A stretch of DNA of 64,000 nt from Chitinophagaceae bacterium (GCA_016702745.1 JADJDJ010000003.1:434001-498000), one strand, 5' to 3'; numbered from the stretch's first letter, positions 45,038 through 53,835 are shown. Notes: generated by a model from the sequence alone, not told the origin. Translations and numbers: made by a program.

Positions 45038-46417
45038 TCATTTCTCCTTTAAAATACGCAGTTCTTTGGGGTAGTAATTATTAAAGCGGTTGGGCAACAC
45101 ATTGATCCACCCCAGGGGAAACCCTTCATAAGTGGCCAGCTGCCAGCCCTTTTGCCGGCTCTCCAGCTCAAATTCCTTTTTCTGAAGAAAAGCAATAGCC
45201 TGATCTAAACTCAGTTGCAACCTCACAACATGACCAGCCAGGCAGGTACTCATGGCCAGTGCATGTTCAGGTACCAGTTTCTCCCTGATGAGTTCCCCCA
45301 CCCTAACACCACTGTAGACCACCCGTAATTTTTCCAGTAACAAATGAAAGTCCAGTACTGATTTTTCGGGCCATGCATAAACGGTTTGCTCATGCATGAT
45401 CAGTTCTTTCCCTGTTATATTCATCCATGGCTTTACAGCGGCCGAGGCTTCCTTAGCAGCCAAACGCATTTGCTTCCCAGGTTTCACTTTGTATGAATCC
45501 TGCCCATCTGTTTTTTGAAAACAGGCCAGGAAAAAGCCTTCTCCCTTTACCCGATCAGGCCAGAACCGGTATCCGTTACCTGACTCTATCAGCCCCCATT
45601 CCGGTTCTATCGATAACTGAAGCGGCTGCATGGCATGTTCATTGGTTAACCAATTGCCTATCGCTTCATCCTCCTCTACGGAATAAGAGCAGGTTGAATA
45701 AATCAGGACTCCTCCATTCTTCAACGCCGGTAAAATATCAGCCAGGATTCTCTGTTGTCTTTGTGCACATAGCTGCACATTGTTTTCACTCCATTCCTCC
45801 ATGGCTTCCGGTTCTTTGCGGAATAACCCGCTTCCGCTGCAGGGAGCATCCGCCACTACTACATCAAAATAACCTTCCAGTTCCGCAAAATCCCTTGGAT
45901 CATTATTGGTCACCACCACATTTTCACATCCCCATTTAATGATATTATCCCTGAGTATATATGATCTTGCCCGGATGACTTCGTTACTCACCAGCATGCT
46001 TTCCTTACTGATCAAAGATTGCAAGTGAGTGGATTTTCCACCGGGGGCAGCACACAAATCAAGCACTTTCAATGGCACTGCTACATCCACCGATTGTTTC
46101 ATCGCCTGTTCCAGAAACATACTGCTGGCTTCCTGCACATAATAAGTGCCCGCATGGAAAAGCGGATCAAATGTAAAAGAGGGTCGCTCGGAAAGATAAA
46201 AGCCCGTATCACACCAGGGAATCGGAGCTGTAGTTAAATCAGATGAAATGGCTTCAGGTATTTTTAAAGAAGCAGGCGGGAAAACCGGTAAAGGTTTTTG
46301 TGGATTAAGCCTGACAGAAGTAACAGACAATCCCGATGCATGTGCTGCCACAAAAGCATCTTTGCTGAACCCGGAAATACCGGTTAATTGTTCCAGAAAT
46401 CCGGGTGGAAAATTCAT
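45038..46417 (-). CDS. rRNA (cytosine-C5)-methyltransferase, RsmB/RsmF/NOP2 family
   Basis: 459 residues from the ATG at 46417. The SAM-binding motif is LDLCAAPGGKSTHL. The catalytic cysteines are in ADAPCSGSGLFRK (motif IV) and YSTCSYSVEEDE (motif VI), so both are present. The C-terminal part has the RsmF-like RNA-binding domain (VRVGELIREKLVPEHALA and EGFPLGWINVLPNRFNNYYP). It modifies a cytosine of 16S rRNA; which one cannot be decided from the sequence. It starts eight bases after a small lipoprotein gene, in the pnt gene train. Confidence 0.92.
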   Translation of the reverse strand: MNFPPGFLEQLTGISGFSKDAFVAAHASGLSVTSVRLNPQKPLPVFPPASLKIPEAISSDLTTAPIPWCDTGFYLSERPSFTFDPLFHAGTYYVQEASSMFLEQAMKQSVDVAVPLKVLDLCAAPGGKSTHLQSLISKESMLVSNEVIRARSYILRDNIIKWGCENVVVTNNDPRDFAELEGYFDVVVADAPCSGSGLFRKEPEAMEEWSENNVQLCAQRQQRILADILPALKNGGVLIYSTCSYSVEEDEAIGNWLTNEHAMQPLQLSIEPEWGLIESGNGYRFWPDRVKGEGFFLACFQKTDGQDSYKVKPGKQMRLAAKEASAAVKPWMNITGKELIMHEQTVYAWPEKSVLDFHLLLEKLRVVYSGVRVGELIREKLVPEHALAMSTCLAGHVVRLQLSLDQAIAFLQKKEFELESRQKGWQLATYEGFPLGWINVLPNRFNNYYPKELRILKEK

Positions 46418-46425
46418 GATGCATT

Positions 46426-46856
46426 TTATTTCATCAGCCACATGGTATCTGTGTATACCATGCTTACTCCTTTTTTACGAACCTCAAATATACAATAGGA
46501 TGCCGTAGCTGATAAGATGATTACCCTGCTTGGAATCTGCATGATGGAATCCATCATTGCCTCCTTGCTGCCAGGCACTGCAAGGCTGGGTGGATTGCGG
46601 TTCACGAGTTCGTATTCACAATCACTGATCCAACGAATCCGGTATAGCTTCTCCACATTCTTCTCAGTATTCCACTCATATTGCAGGCTGTCATTTCTTT
46701 CCACCATAAAACTATCAATCCCTTTACCATGGATACTGAAACGGCCTTTTCTGTAATCAGCGCAACCAGGCCGGGCTTTCTGCTGGCCACAGGAATTACA
46801 CATAAAATATACAGGGAACAATAAAAATAAAAAAGGGACCGTACCCGGACTTTCAT
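46426..46856 (-). CDS. Small lipoprotein, frameshifted at 46829-46834
   Basis: The ATG at 46856 begins MKVRVRSLF. Adding one T to the T6 run (46829-46834 on the plus strand as A6) continues it as LFLLFPVYFMCNSCGQQK, a lipoprotein signal, into the long frame of 143 residues. Without the repair the only start is a TTG at 46821. The mature part has CADYRKGRFSIHG, YRIRWISDCEYELVNRNP and a hydrophobic ending. Similar small proteins of Bacteroidota are sometimes mislabelled as topoisomerase IV. The role is unknown. It begins four bases after the pntB stop. Confidence 0.75.
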
Positions 46857-46860
46857 TGCC

Positions 46861-48294
46861 TCAGAGATTTTTGATTTCCCCAACCCGGTCCTGCAGCACT
46901 TTTTTCGCATCGCCAAAAAGCATGGAGGTCTTTTTCTGAAAGAATAATTCATTCTCAATACCGGCATAGCCCGGCTTCATGCTTCGTTTGTTGACAATAA
47001 CATGTTTAGCCAGTTCCACATCCAGTATGGGCATTCCGTAAATGGGAGAAGCAGGATCGGTTTTAGCGGCCGGGTTCACCACATCATTGGCACCCAGTAC
47101 CAGCACCACATCTGTGGATGGAAACTCTTCATTGGCCTGTTCCATTTCCAGCAGTTTCTCATAAGGCACATCCGCTTCAGCAAGTAATACATTCATATGG
47201 CCCGGCATACGACCAGCCACCGGATGAATGGCATATTTTACTTCCACGCCTTTGCTTTCCAGCATTTTCTCCAGATCATGACATACGTGCTGCGCCTGGG
47301 CTACTGCCAGTCCATAACCAGGAACGATATAAACCCTGTTGGCATAACTCAACAGCACCGCCGAATCACTCACTGAAATTTCTTTAAAATTACCCTGTTC
47401 TTTTTTTCCTGCTGCTGCAGCTGTAGTACCACCACCTCCGAATGAACCAATCAACACATTGGTCAGTGAACGGTTCATGGCCTTACACATCAATATCGTG
47501 AGCAGTGTACCTGCAGCACCCACCAGGATACCACCGGTGAGCATTACTTTATTATCATAGAGGAATCCGCCACAAGCTGCGGCCACACCGGTAAAAGAGT
47601 TTAAAAGAGATATCACTACCGGCATATCAGCTCCGCCAATCGGCATTACAAAGAATACACCATATAATAAAGCCAGCGCTAAAATGATAAAGAAAATCAA
47701 TTTGGCCTGCGGAGGCATCCAGCCTACGAGGTAAACCGACAAGGCCAGGATAATTAATAACAGCAGGATATTAAAAAGATGTTGCCCTTTAAAAGAAAAA
47801 TCTTTCACTTTACCGTTCAGCTTACCCCAGGCAATCATGGAACCGGCAAATGAAACAGAACCGATGATCAGTCCGAGTACAATAATAAGCACATGGCCTA
47901 CTGCTGCTCCGGGATAAACAATCTCCGTACTGCCGGGAATAACCGGAAAAGCCAGGTGATTAAATTCAACAATTGAAATCAGTGCCGCACAGGCACCACC
48001 CATTCCATTGAACATGCTCACCATTTCAGGCATGGCGGTCATCTTTACTTTTTTGGCAGCCAGTGTTCCTACTATGGCACCAATGGCGATCCCGCCAAAT
48101 ATCCATCCATAATTTCCCAGCTTCTGCCCCTCTTCTTCATATAAAAAAATAGTACCGATGATGGCAATGGTCATACCTGCAGCCGCCACCAGGTTTCCCG
48201 TCCTGGCCTTGGCCGGGTTGGACAACATTTTCAATCCGATGATGAATGTAACGGAAGCGATGATATAGCAGAGGGTCAGTATATTGAGTTCCAT
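46861..48294 (-). CDS. pntB: NAD(P) transhydrogenase, beta subunit
   Basis: 477 residues. The membrane domain has at least eight helices (CYIIASVTFIIGLKMLS, MTIAIIGTIFLY and others) with the conserved segment EMVSMFNGMGGACAALIS. The soluble NADP-binding domain III begins near VYIVPGYGLAVAQAQHVCHDL and contains YAIHPVAGRMPGHMNVLLAEA, VLVLGANDVVNPAA and VNKRSMKPGYAGIEN. With the two alpha genes upstream it forms the proton-translocating transhydrogenase that makes NADPH from NADH using the proton gradient. Intact. Confidence 0.95.
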   Translation of the reverse strand: MELNILTLCYIIASVTFIIGLKMLSNPAKARTGNLVAAAGMTIAIIGTIFLYEEEGQKLGNYGWIFGGIAIGAIVGTLAAKKVKMTAMPEMVSMFNGMGGACAALISIVEFNHLAFPVIPGSTEIVYPGAAVGHVLIIVLGLIIGSVSFAGSMIAWGKLNGKVKDFSFKGQHLFNILLLLIILALSVYLVGWMPPQAKLIFFIILALALLYGVFFVMPIGGADMPVVISLLNSFTGVAAACGGFLYDNKVMLTGGILVGAAGTLLTILMCKAMNRSLTNVLIGSFGGGGTTAAAAGKKEQGNFKEISVSDSAVLLSYANRVYIVPGYGLAVAQAQHVCHDLEKMLESKGVEVKYAIHPVAGRMPGHMNVLLAEADVPYEKLLEMEQANEEFPSTDVVLVLGANDVVNPAAKTDPASPIYGMPILDVELAKHVIVNKRSMKPGYAGIENELFFQKKTSMLFGDAKKVLQDRVGEIKNL

Positions 48295-48351
48295 TCTCTT
48301 TATTTTTTACCGGTCAGCGAATTGATTTTCCGGTGTTGGCATATCAGGAGG

Positions 48352-48672
48352 TCAGCGTTCTTTCTTCTTTTTAAACATTTCCAGCATCCGATCAGTAACC
48401 ACAAATCCACCCACCACATTGATCGTACCCAGTACCACGGCCAGGAATCCCAGGATCAGGGCCAGGTAATTATCCTGCTCGGCCTTTCCCATCACAATAA
48501 TCGCCCCGATGATCACTACACCATGAATGGCATTAGCGCCACTCATCAGCGGAGTATGCAGTACTGATGGCACATGCCCGATTACTTCGATACCCACAAA
48601 AATCATCAGGATCACGATATAGATGATCTGCTGGTGCTGGGTGATCCAGTCGAGAAATGTTTGCATAGTCAA
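48352..48672 (-). CDS. pntAB: NAD(P) transhydrogenase, alpha subunit part 2 (membrane)
   Basis: 106 residues with three or four membrane helices (IIYIVILMIFVGIEVIGHVP, AIHGVVIIGAIIVMG, LALILGFLAVVLGTINVVGGFVVTDRML). This is domain II-A of the transhydrogenase, encoded separately as in Rhodospirillum-type three-gene systems. HVPSVLHTPLMSGANAIHG is the most conserved segment. It lies between the NAD-binding alpha gene and pntB. Confidence 0.93.
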   Translation of the reverse strand: MTMQTFLDWITQHQQIIYIVILMIFVGIEVIGHVPSVLHTPLMSGANAIHGVVIIGAIIVMGKAEQDNYLALILGFLAVVLGTINVVGGFVVTDRMLEMFKKKKER

Positions 48673-48710
48673 TCTGTTTTACAGAAGTGATGGTGTTGAA
48701 ACCTTACTTC

Positions 48711-49820
48711 CTATTTTAATCTTTCGTGTACGACTTCGCCATTGTGCGTGATACAGCTTCCTTTTACCAGGTCATCTTCCCAGTTCAGATTCAAAGCAGC
48801 TTCTTTACTGGTGATGAGCTGCATAAAGTTCAGGAGATTTTTTCCATATACTTTACTCGCATCGGAAGGAGCTGTTGATTGCAACAGGGAATTTCCGATA
48901 ATACTCACCCCGTTGAACACAACAGTTTCATTGTTTTTGGTAAAGGGCGTATTACCACCTGTTGCGGCAGCTATATCCACAATCACAGATCCACTGCGCA
49001 TGGCTTTGATCATTTCTTCCGTGATCAGGATAGGCGCCTTCTTTCCGGGAATCTGTGCCGTGGTAATGACAATATCTGCCTTGGCAATACTATCTGCTAT
49101 TTTCTGTTGCTGTTTCTGCTTATATTCTTCAGTTTGTTCTACGGCATAACCACCGGCCTTGCTGGCATCCGCTGCACCATCCACTTCAATAAATTTGGCA
49201 CCCAGACTCATTACTTCCTCTTTTACAGCAGGACGTGTATCAAATACTTCCACCACAGCGCCCAGCCTTTTAGCAGTAGCAATCGCCTGCAAACCGGCAA
49301 CACCGGCGCCAAGGATCAATACTTTGGCGGGCTTAATACTTCCCGCAGCCGTCATGAACATGGGAAAATAACGTGGATACAATGCCGCCGCAGTAAGCAC
49401 TGCTTTATATCCCGCAATATTGGCTTGTGAGCTCAGTACATCCATTGCCTGTGCCCTGGTGGTACGTGGCAACATATCCAGAGAAAAACTGGTGATATGG
49501 GAGGATGCCCATTGCTTCATCGTTTCGGCATGGTAAAGTGGCTGGTATACGCCAATGATTATTTTCTGGTTCAGCTGATTGATTTCTTCCTGCAGGGGAA
49601 GATGTATAGTGAGAATAATATCAGCGGATCGTATTACTTCGTTCCGGTCTGCGATACCGGCACCGGCAGTAATATAATCAGCATCACTGCAAAATGCCTT
49701 ATCGCCGGCTCCGGCTTCTACCAGTACACGTATACCTTTCTTGGTTAATGAGGCCACAGATTCGGCCAGGAGAGACACTCTTGTTTCATAGGCGGGTTCT
49801 TTCAACAGTCCGACAGTCAT
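48711..49820 (-). CDS. pntAA: NAD(P) transhydrogenase, alpha subunit part 1 (NAD-binding)
   Basis: 369 residues from the ATG at 49820 (an ATG at 49829 is also possible; the much longer open frame upstream overlaps the neighbouring gene and is spurious). It resembles alanine dehydrogenase. VGLLKEPAYETRVSLL starts the fold. The NAD site is VLILGAGVAGLQAIATAKRLGAVVEVFD, and the mobile-loop region DIVITTAQIPGKKAPILIT follows. It is the soluble domain I that binds NAD(H). It heads the operon pntAA-pntAB-pntB, probably followed by the lipoprotein and rRNA methyltransferase genes. Confidence 0.94.
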   Translation of the reverse strand: MTVGLLKEPAYETRVSLLAESVASLTKKGIRVLVEAGAGDKAFCSDADYITAGAGIADRNEVIRSADIILTIHLPLQEEINQLNQKIIIGVYQPLYHAETMKQWASSHITSFSLDMLPRTTRAQAMDVLSSQANIAGYKAVLTAAALYPRYFPMFMTAAGSIKPAKVLILGAGVAGLQAIATAKRLGAVVEVFDTRPAVKEEVMSLGAKFIEVDGAADASKAGGYAVEQTEEYKQKQQQKIADSIAKADIVITTAQIPGKKAPILITEEMIKAMRSGSVIVDIAAATGGNTPFTKNNETVVFNGVSIIGNSLLQSTAPSDASKVYGKNLLNFMQLITSKEAALNLNWEDDLVKGSCITHNGEVVHERLK

Positions 49821-49860
49821 AAGGAACATTTGATTCTTGAAACGGATCTGATTCCGGGGG

Positions 49861-49868
49861 CGAAGGTA
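49861..49868 (-). promoter_or_regulatory. Putative -7 element (TACCTTCG) for the pnt operon
   Basis: TACCTTCG on the minus strand, about 40 bases before the pntAA ATG, is a one-base variant of TAnnTTTG. The same octamer precedes fmt. Confidence 0.4.
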
Positions 49869-49875
49869 ACGAATT

Positions 49876-50673
49876 TTAGTGCCGGATGGTAAAATGCTGT
49901 TTTTCCCGGAATTCCTGCCGGAATACGACGACCCCAATGAAAAACAGATCAATGGTACATCGAACGGCCGGGTGTTGCCGTATGGTTTCCCAGGCCCTTT
50001 CCATTTCCGGGCTCCAGTGTATATCATCAAATACCAGGATGCTTTCATTATGCAGCTTGCCCAGCAATTGCTCAAAATAACGAATGGTGGGCACTAACCG
50101 GTGATTGCCATCAATAAAAGCGAAGTCCACAGATGGGCTTTCCCTGAGTAATGCAGGCAAAGTATCATCAAAGTTTCCGGGAATAAGGGAAATATTTCTT
50201 AACTGCAAGGCCTCAAAATTGGTCCCAGCCATTTGCGCTACTAAACCCGCCCCCTCGAGTGTCCATAATTTTCCTGCCGGGTTTCCCAACGCCAGATAAG
50301 AAGAGGTGATTCCCAGTGAAGTCCCTAATTCAATCAGGGTGCCGGGCTGATAATGCTGTACCATCCGGAATAATAACTGACCCAGCTTTGGGGGTTTGGC
50401 TGCATTTTTAGCAATCGACTGAACCGACCTTTGTTTTGATTGGCTCACAGAAGAACCTGCCCCCAAATCTTCTACTTCCAATATAGCTGGATCTTTCAAC
50501 AGCTTAGTCCTTAGTGCTTCCACTTTTGTATAAGCCGGATAAGTGGCTTTATCATTCAGTACTGTTGATATGAAATCAAAAACAAATGGGGAATGAATAC
50601 CATGTCCCTTACCATTGGAAGCAGTCAGGTAATAACGGAGGTACTTAAATATTGTTTGCGGGACTGAATACAT
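49876..50673 (-). CDS. Class I SAM-dependent methyltransferase
   Basis: 265 residues. The N-terminal helical part (YLRYYLTASNGKGHGIHSPFVFDF) is followed by the SAM fold: TLIELGTSLGITSSYLA (motif I), LWTLEGAG, then VDFAFIDGNHR and ILVFDDIHWSPEMERAW. This is the order of the O-methyltransferase/Methyltransf_24 type found widely in Bacteroidota. The substrate is unknown. It lies upstream of the pnt operon on the same strand but is separated from it by a promoter-like element. Confidence 0.85.
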   Translation of the reverse strand: MYSVPQTIFKYLRYYLTASNGKGHGIHSPFVFDFISTVLNDKATYPAYTKVEALRTKLLKDPAILEVEDLGAGSSVSQSKQRSVQSIAKNAAKPPKLGQLLFRMVQHYQPGTLIELGTSLGITSSYLALGNPAGKLWTLEGAGLVAQMAGTNFEALQLRNISLIPGNFDDTLPALLRESPSVDFAFIDGNHRLVPTIRYFEQLLGKLHNESILVFDDIHWSPEMERAWETIRQHPAVRCTIDLFFIGVVVFRQEFREKQHFTIRH

Positions 50674-50771
50674 GAATTAATATACGGATGAGGGACGATA
50701 CTTTGCTGCTTTTTGATTACTCCCTTTTTGTTGATGCACTGATGAAAAATTTCCCTCAACCATTTTTGTGA

Positions 50772-51263
50772 TTATACTCTTTCCCAAATCTGAAAGGAAT
50801 AATTATACGCATTCTTCTCATCCGCCTCATGATTCTTCTGACTCATGAGATGCCATTGCTGCGGATCAATAACCGGAAAAAATGTATCGGCATCCGGTTC
50901 AGCCTCCACCCTGGTCAGGTAAATTCTTTTAGCCCGGTCAAACAGTGATTTATAAATCTCCCCGCCGCCGATCACCATTACTTCTTTCATATCAGCTTCC
51001 CTGGCCACAAACAATGCATCCTCAATCGTCTTTACCACAACGGCCCCCGGTGCACTCCATCCCGCCTGTCTCGATATCACTATATTTTTCCGGCCGGCAA
51101 GTGGCTTTCCCAGTGATTCAAAGGTTTTACGCCCCATCACAACCGGCATCCCCCAGGTGAGGTTTTTAAAATGCCGCAAATCATTGGGTAAGTGCCAGGG
51201 CATTCCTCCCTCCTTACCAATGGCATTATTCTGAGCGGCAGCAACGATAAGTGAAATGGTCAT
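50772..51263 (-). CDS. folA: Dihydrofolate reductase
   Basis: 163 residues, the bacterial length. The start ISLIVAAAQNNAIGKEGGMPWHLPNDLRHFK carries the substrate-site tryptophan and aspartate. VVMGRKTFESLGKPLAGRKNIVIS and EVMVIGGGEIYKSLFDRAKRIYLT are the NADPH-binding segments. It reduces dihydrofolate to tetrahydrofolate. It is downstream of thyA, the enzyme that produces dihydrofolate; a hairpin repeat lies between them. Confidence 0.96.
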   Translation of the reverse strand: MTISLIVAAAQNNAIGKEGGMPWHLPNDLRHFKNLTWGMPVVMGRKTFESLGKPLAGRKNIVISRQAGWSAPGAVVVKTIEDALFVAREADMKEVMVIGGGEIYKSLFDRAKRIYLTRVEAEPDADTFFPVIDPQQWHLMSQKNHEADEKNAYNYSFQIWERV

Positions 51264-51283
51264 TGAAAAGAGGTATTGTTTTA

Positions 51284-51377
51284 CCCGCCGAAGCCTTAGC
51301 GAAGGCGGTATTGTGATATTGAGTTATTAGGATATTTAGATATTGGGCTCGCCCGCCGTAGCCTTAGCGAAGGCGGG
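51284..51377. repeat. Composite repeat with two GC-rich hairpins between thyA and folA
   Basis: Two copies of the palindrome seen at 4.5 and 14.1 kb, CCCGCCGAAGCCTTAGCGAA... (51284-51308) and CCCGCCGTAGCCTTAGCGAAGG... (51352-51377), flank an AT-rich word array (GATATTGAGTTATTAGGATATTTAGATATTGG). The array fills the thyA-folA gap almost completely. Confidence 0.85.
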
Positions 51378-51385
51378 GGTATTTA

Positions 51386-52180
51386 CTAAACAGCTACCGG
51401 TGCCTTGATCGCCGGATGACTTTGATAATTTTCAAGCGTGAAGTCTTCAAAACCGAATCCGAAAATATCTTTCACAGCTGGATTCAACTTCATCTGCGGT
51501 AATGGATAAGGCTCACGGCTTAATTGCAGCTTCACCTGTTCCATATGATTGCTGTAAATATGTACATCGCCGAAAGTATGCACAAAATCCCCCGGCTCCA
51601 GATCACATACCTGTGCAATCATGAGGGTCAGCAGCGCATAGGAGGCAATATTAAAAGGCACTCCCAGGAAAACATCAGCACTGCGCTGATATAACTGACA
51701 GCTAAGTTTACCATCAGCCACATAAAACTGGAATAAACTATGACAGGGCATCAATGCCATTTTAGGAAGCTCCGCCACATTCCATGCACTGATGATCAGC
51801 CGGCGGCTATCCGGATTTTTTTTGATCTGACTGATCAGGTCCTTTACCTGGTCCACCACCACTCCATCGGCACCCTCCCAGCTTCTCCATTGCTTGCCAT
51901 ACACAGGTCCCAGCTCCCCATGTTCATCCGCCCACTCATTCCAGATACTGACACCATGTTCTTTCAGATAAGCAATATTGGTTTCCCCTTTCAGGAACCA
52001 GAGTAATTCATGGATGATACTTTTCAGATGAACTTTCTTGGTGGTTACCAACGGGAACCCTTCCTGCAGATTGAAGCGCATCTGGTAACCAAAAACACTC
52101 TGCGTACCGGTACCGGTACGATCGGTTTTGGTGGCTCCTTCGTCAAGAATATGTTGTAATAAATTTAAATACTGACGCAT
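51386..52180 (-). CDS. thyA: Thymidylate synthase
   Basis: 264 residues, exactly the length of the E. coli enzyme. The catalytic cysteine is C146 in LMPCHSLFQFYV. RTGTGTQSVFGYQMRF, the SRRLIISAWNV phosphate-binding arginines, SADVFLGVPFNIASYALL and HIYSNHMEQ are all in place. It methylates dUMP to dTMP using methylene-tetrahydrofolate. A TAACTTGC element at 52185-52192 ends just before the ATG, suggesting a leaderless message. Confidence 0.97.
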   Translation of the reverse strand: MRQYLNLLQHILDEGATKTDRTGTGTQSVFGYQMRFNLQEGFPLVTTKKVHLKSIIHELLWFLKGETNIAYLKEHGVSIWNEWADEHGELGPVYGKQWRSWEGADGVVVDQVKDLISQIKKNPDSRRLIISAWNVAELPKMALMPCHSLFQFYVADGKLSCQLYQRSADVFLGVPFNIASYALLTLMIAQVCDLEPGDFVHTFGDVHIYSNHMEQVKLQLSREPYPLPQMKLNPAVKDIFGFGFEDFTLENYQSHPAIKAPVAV

Positions 52181-52246
52181 GGATGCAAGTTAATGAAAAG
52201 CGATGGGCTGTCTCCATAAACCGGCCTGATGTGGGCAGACTGTGAA

Positions 52247-53299
52247 TTACCGGGAGGTCCATTTATAGGTTTTCAGCCAGTCGTAAAAAGCTTCCAGCTT
52301 TGCTTCATTTTCTTCCAGCCATTTCAGGTTCTCTTCATCACCAGTTTTCATGTACATCAGGTGCGCCAGGGTTTCCACCATATTTTTTTCCTTCATTTCG
52401 GTAAAAAATGGCACATAATGATCCCAGTAAAAACCTTTGTTGCTTTTCTTTTGCTCTGAAAGCAGGTTGATCAGCATCTGTAAACGCAGGCTGAGTTTAC
52501 CGGCCGCTGTTTTTCCCAATGAATCCAGTTCTTTACTCCCGGCCGTGATCATGAAGATCATTTCCACGGAACTGAAATTATCCTCTTTCTTTTTATCCTT
52601 TCCGCCACCCAGCAAAGCAGCATCCAGAAAGATGGTGGTATTGTTCCCTTCTGTTTTGGTATTGCCCCATAAAATTTTTTCTACCCTTTTCATGGCTTCA
52701 CCTGCCCGATCCGAACGGGACTCAATGGCCAGGAAAGTGGAATAGGCCAGCAGGGAGGGAATTTTATTGGAAGACTGTAACAGGAATGCAGTATACAAAT
52801 TGGAGGAGGAATGCAGGGGTTTGAGCCGCAGCGATATTTTATATTCCTCCAAAGCCTCCTCCGTTTTCTCCATTTTTTGCAAAGTCAGTCCCTTATTAAA
52901 ATGAAGCAGAAATTCGCCCGGGAAGGCTGCAATCCCCTTATCATATATTTCAATCGCATCTTTGGGTTTGCCCAGATCATCCAGCGAACTGCCATATTGC
53001 ACATAAATATGTTTCAACCCCGGATCATTGGGGAATTTTTTAATTGCCTCTTTTGAAAGGGAAATACATTCCTTCTTTTTCCCCCATTCGTATAAACTAA
53101 AGGTCTTTTCATACCAGGGCAAAAAATATTCCTTATCAAGATCAATGGCTTTGTCATACAAGGCAATAGCCCCTTCATAATCACCTTTATCATGCAAGGC
53201 AATTCCCTGTTTCACCATTGATTCAGCCGTGGCCCGGTCCTGCGAATAACTGAACAATACGAAGAGTACATATAAGAAAGTAATGAGGATTTTTCTCAT
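52247..53299 (-). CDS. Secreted TPR-repeat protein
   Basis: 350 residues from the ATG at 53299, giving the signal peptide MRKILITFLYVLFVLFSYSQ; the longer start at 53368 lacks one. Tetratricopeptide repeats occupy about residues 28-170 (GIALHDKGDYEGAIALYDKAIDL, EIYDKGIAAFPGEFLLHFNKGLTL, EEALEEYKISLRLKP). The C-terminal half is unrecognised (AALLGGGKDKKKEDN, FYDWLKTYKWTSR). It is presumably a periplasmic scaffold. It lies upstream of thyA on the same strand. Confidence 0.82.
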   Translation of the reverse strand: MRKILITFLYVLFVLFSYSQDRATAESMVKQGIALHDKGDYEGAIALYDKAIDLDKEYFLPWYEKTFSLYEWGKKKECISLSKEAIKKFPNDPGLKHIYVQYGSSLDDLGKPKDAIEIYDKGIAAFPGEFLLHFNKGLTLQKMEKTEEALEEYKISLRLKPLHSSSNLYTAFLLQSSNKIPSLLAYSTFLAIESRSDRAGEAMKRVEKILWGNTKTEGNNTTIFLDAALLGGGKDKKKEDNFSSVEMIFMITAGSKELDSLGKTAAGKLSLRLQMLINLLSEQKKSNKGFYWDHYVPFFTEMKEKNMVETLAHLMYMKTGDEENLKWLEENEAKLEAFYDWLKTYKWTSR

Positions 53300-53442
53300 A
53301 CCGGATAATTTAACCTTTAAGTTACCGCAATTACCCGATTTTTCAATACCAGCTTGTTTTGAGTACAAACATTGGAAAAACTGACAGAAATCAGCAGCGG
53401 CATTGTTGCATCAACCTACCTTGTAGTAGCAAATCAAGCGTC

Positions 53443-53835
53443 ATGCTCAGCTCCAGAAGATTTTATAAAGAACTCGGCAATCTGTTTTATGCGATTGCGG
53501 CCGCGGATAAAAAGATCAGTGATAAAGAAAAAAAAGCACTGGATGAAGAAGTGCAGTTTGCCTGGAAACATTTTGACCATACCACCGACCGCTTTGGAAG
53601 CGACCGCGCCTTTCTGATAGAATTTGAATTTGAAACGATGGAAGACAATGATGAACCCGCTGAAAACGCCTTCCGCTCATTTGAGGAATTCTTTCAGGAA
53701 TATGAAGATCAGATTGACCATTTCACCCGCACCCGCATTTTTAATAGTGCAAGGCATATCGCCGAAGGGGTACGCAAAATCAATCAGGAAGAATTAAACT
53801 ACCTGGTCCGCCTGAAAAAATTAATGAAGATTTAA
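53443..53835 (+). CDS. TerB-like family protein
   Basis: 130 residues from the ATG at 53443; a longer frame upstream overlaps the divergent gene. The first half, FYKELGNLFYAIAAADKKISDKEKKALDEEV, fits the TerB/DjlA-N helical domain, which has acidic residues suited to metal binding. The rest is helical and acidic (ENAFRSFEEFFQEYEDQID). The cellular role is unknown. Its stop codon overlaps the stop of the converging proline dehydrogenase gene by three bases. Confidence 0.8.
   Translation: MLSSRRFYKELGNLFYAIAAADKKISDKEKKALDEEVQFAWKHFDHTTDRFGSDRAFLIEFEFETMEDNDEPAENAFRSFEEFFQEYEDQIDHFTRTRIFNSARHIAEGVRKINQEELNYLVRLKKLMKI

Noticed and set aside
49821..50075. An 85-codon N-terminal extension of the transhydrogenase alpha gene
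   Set aside because: It overlaps the end of the methyltransferase gene, has no similarity to the family, and a normal start with an upstream promoter-like element exists at 49820.
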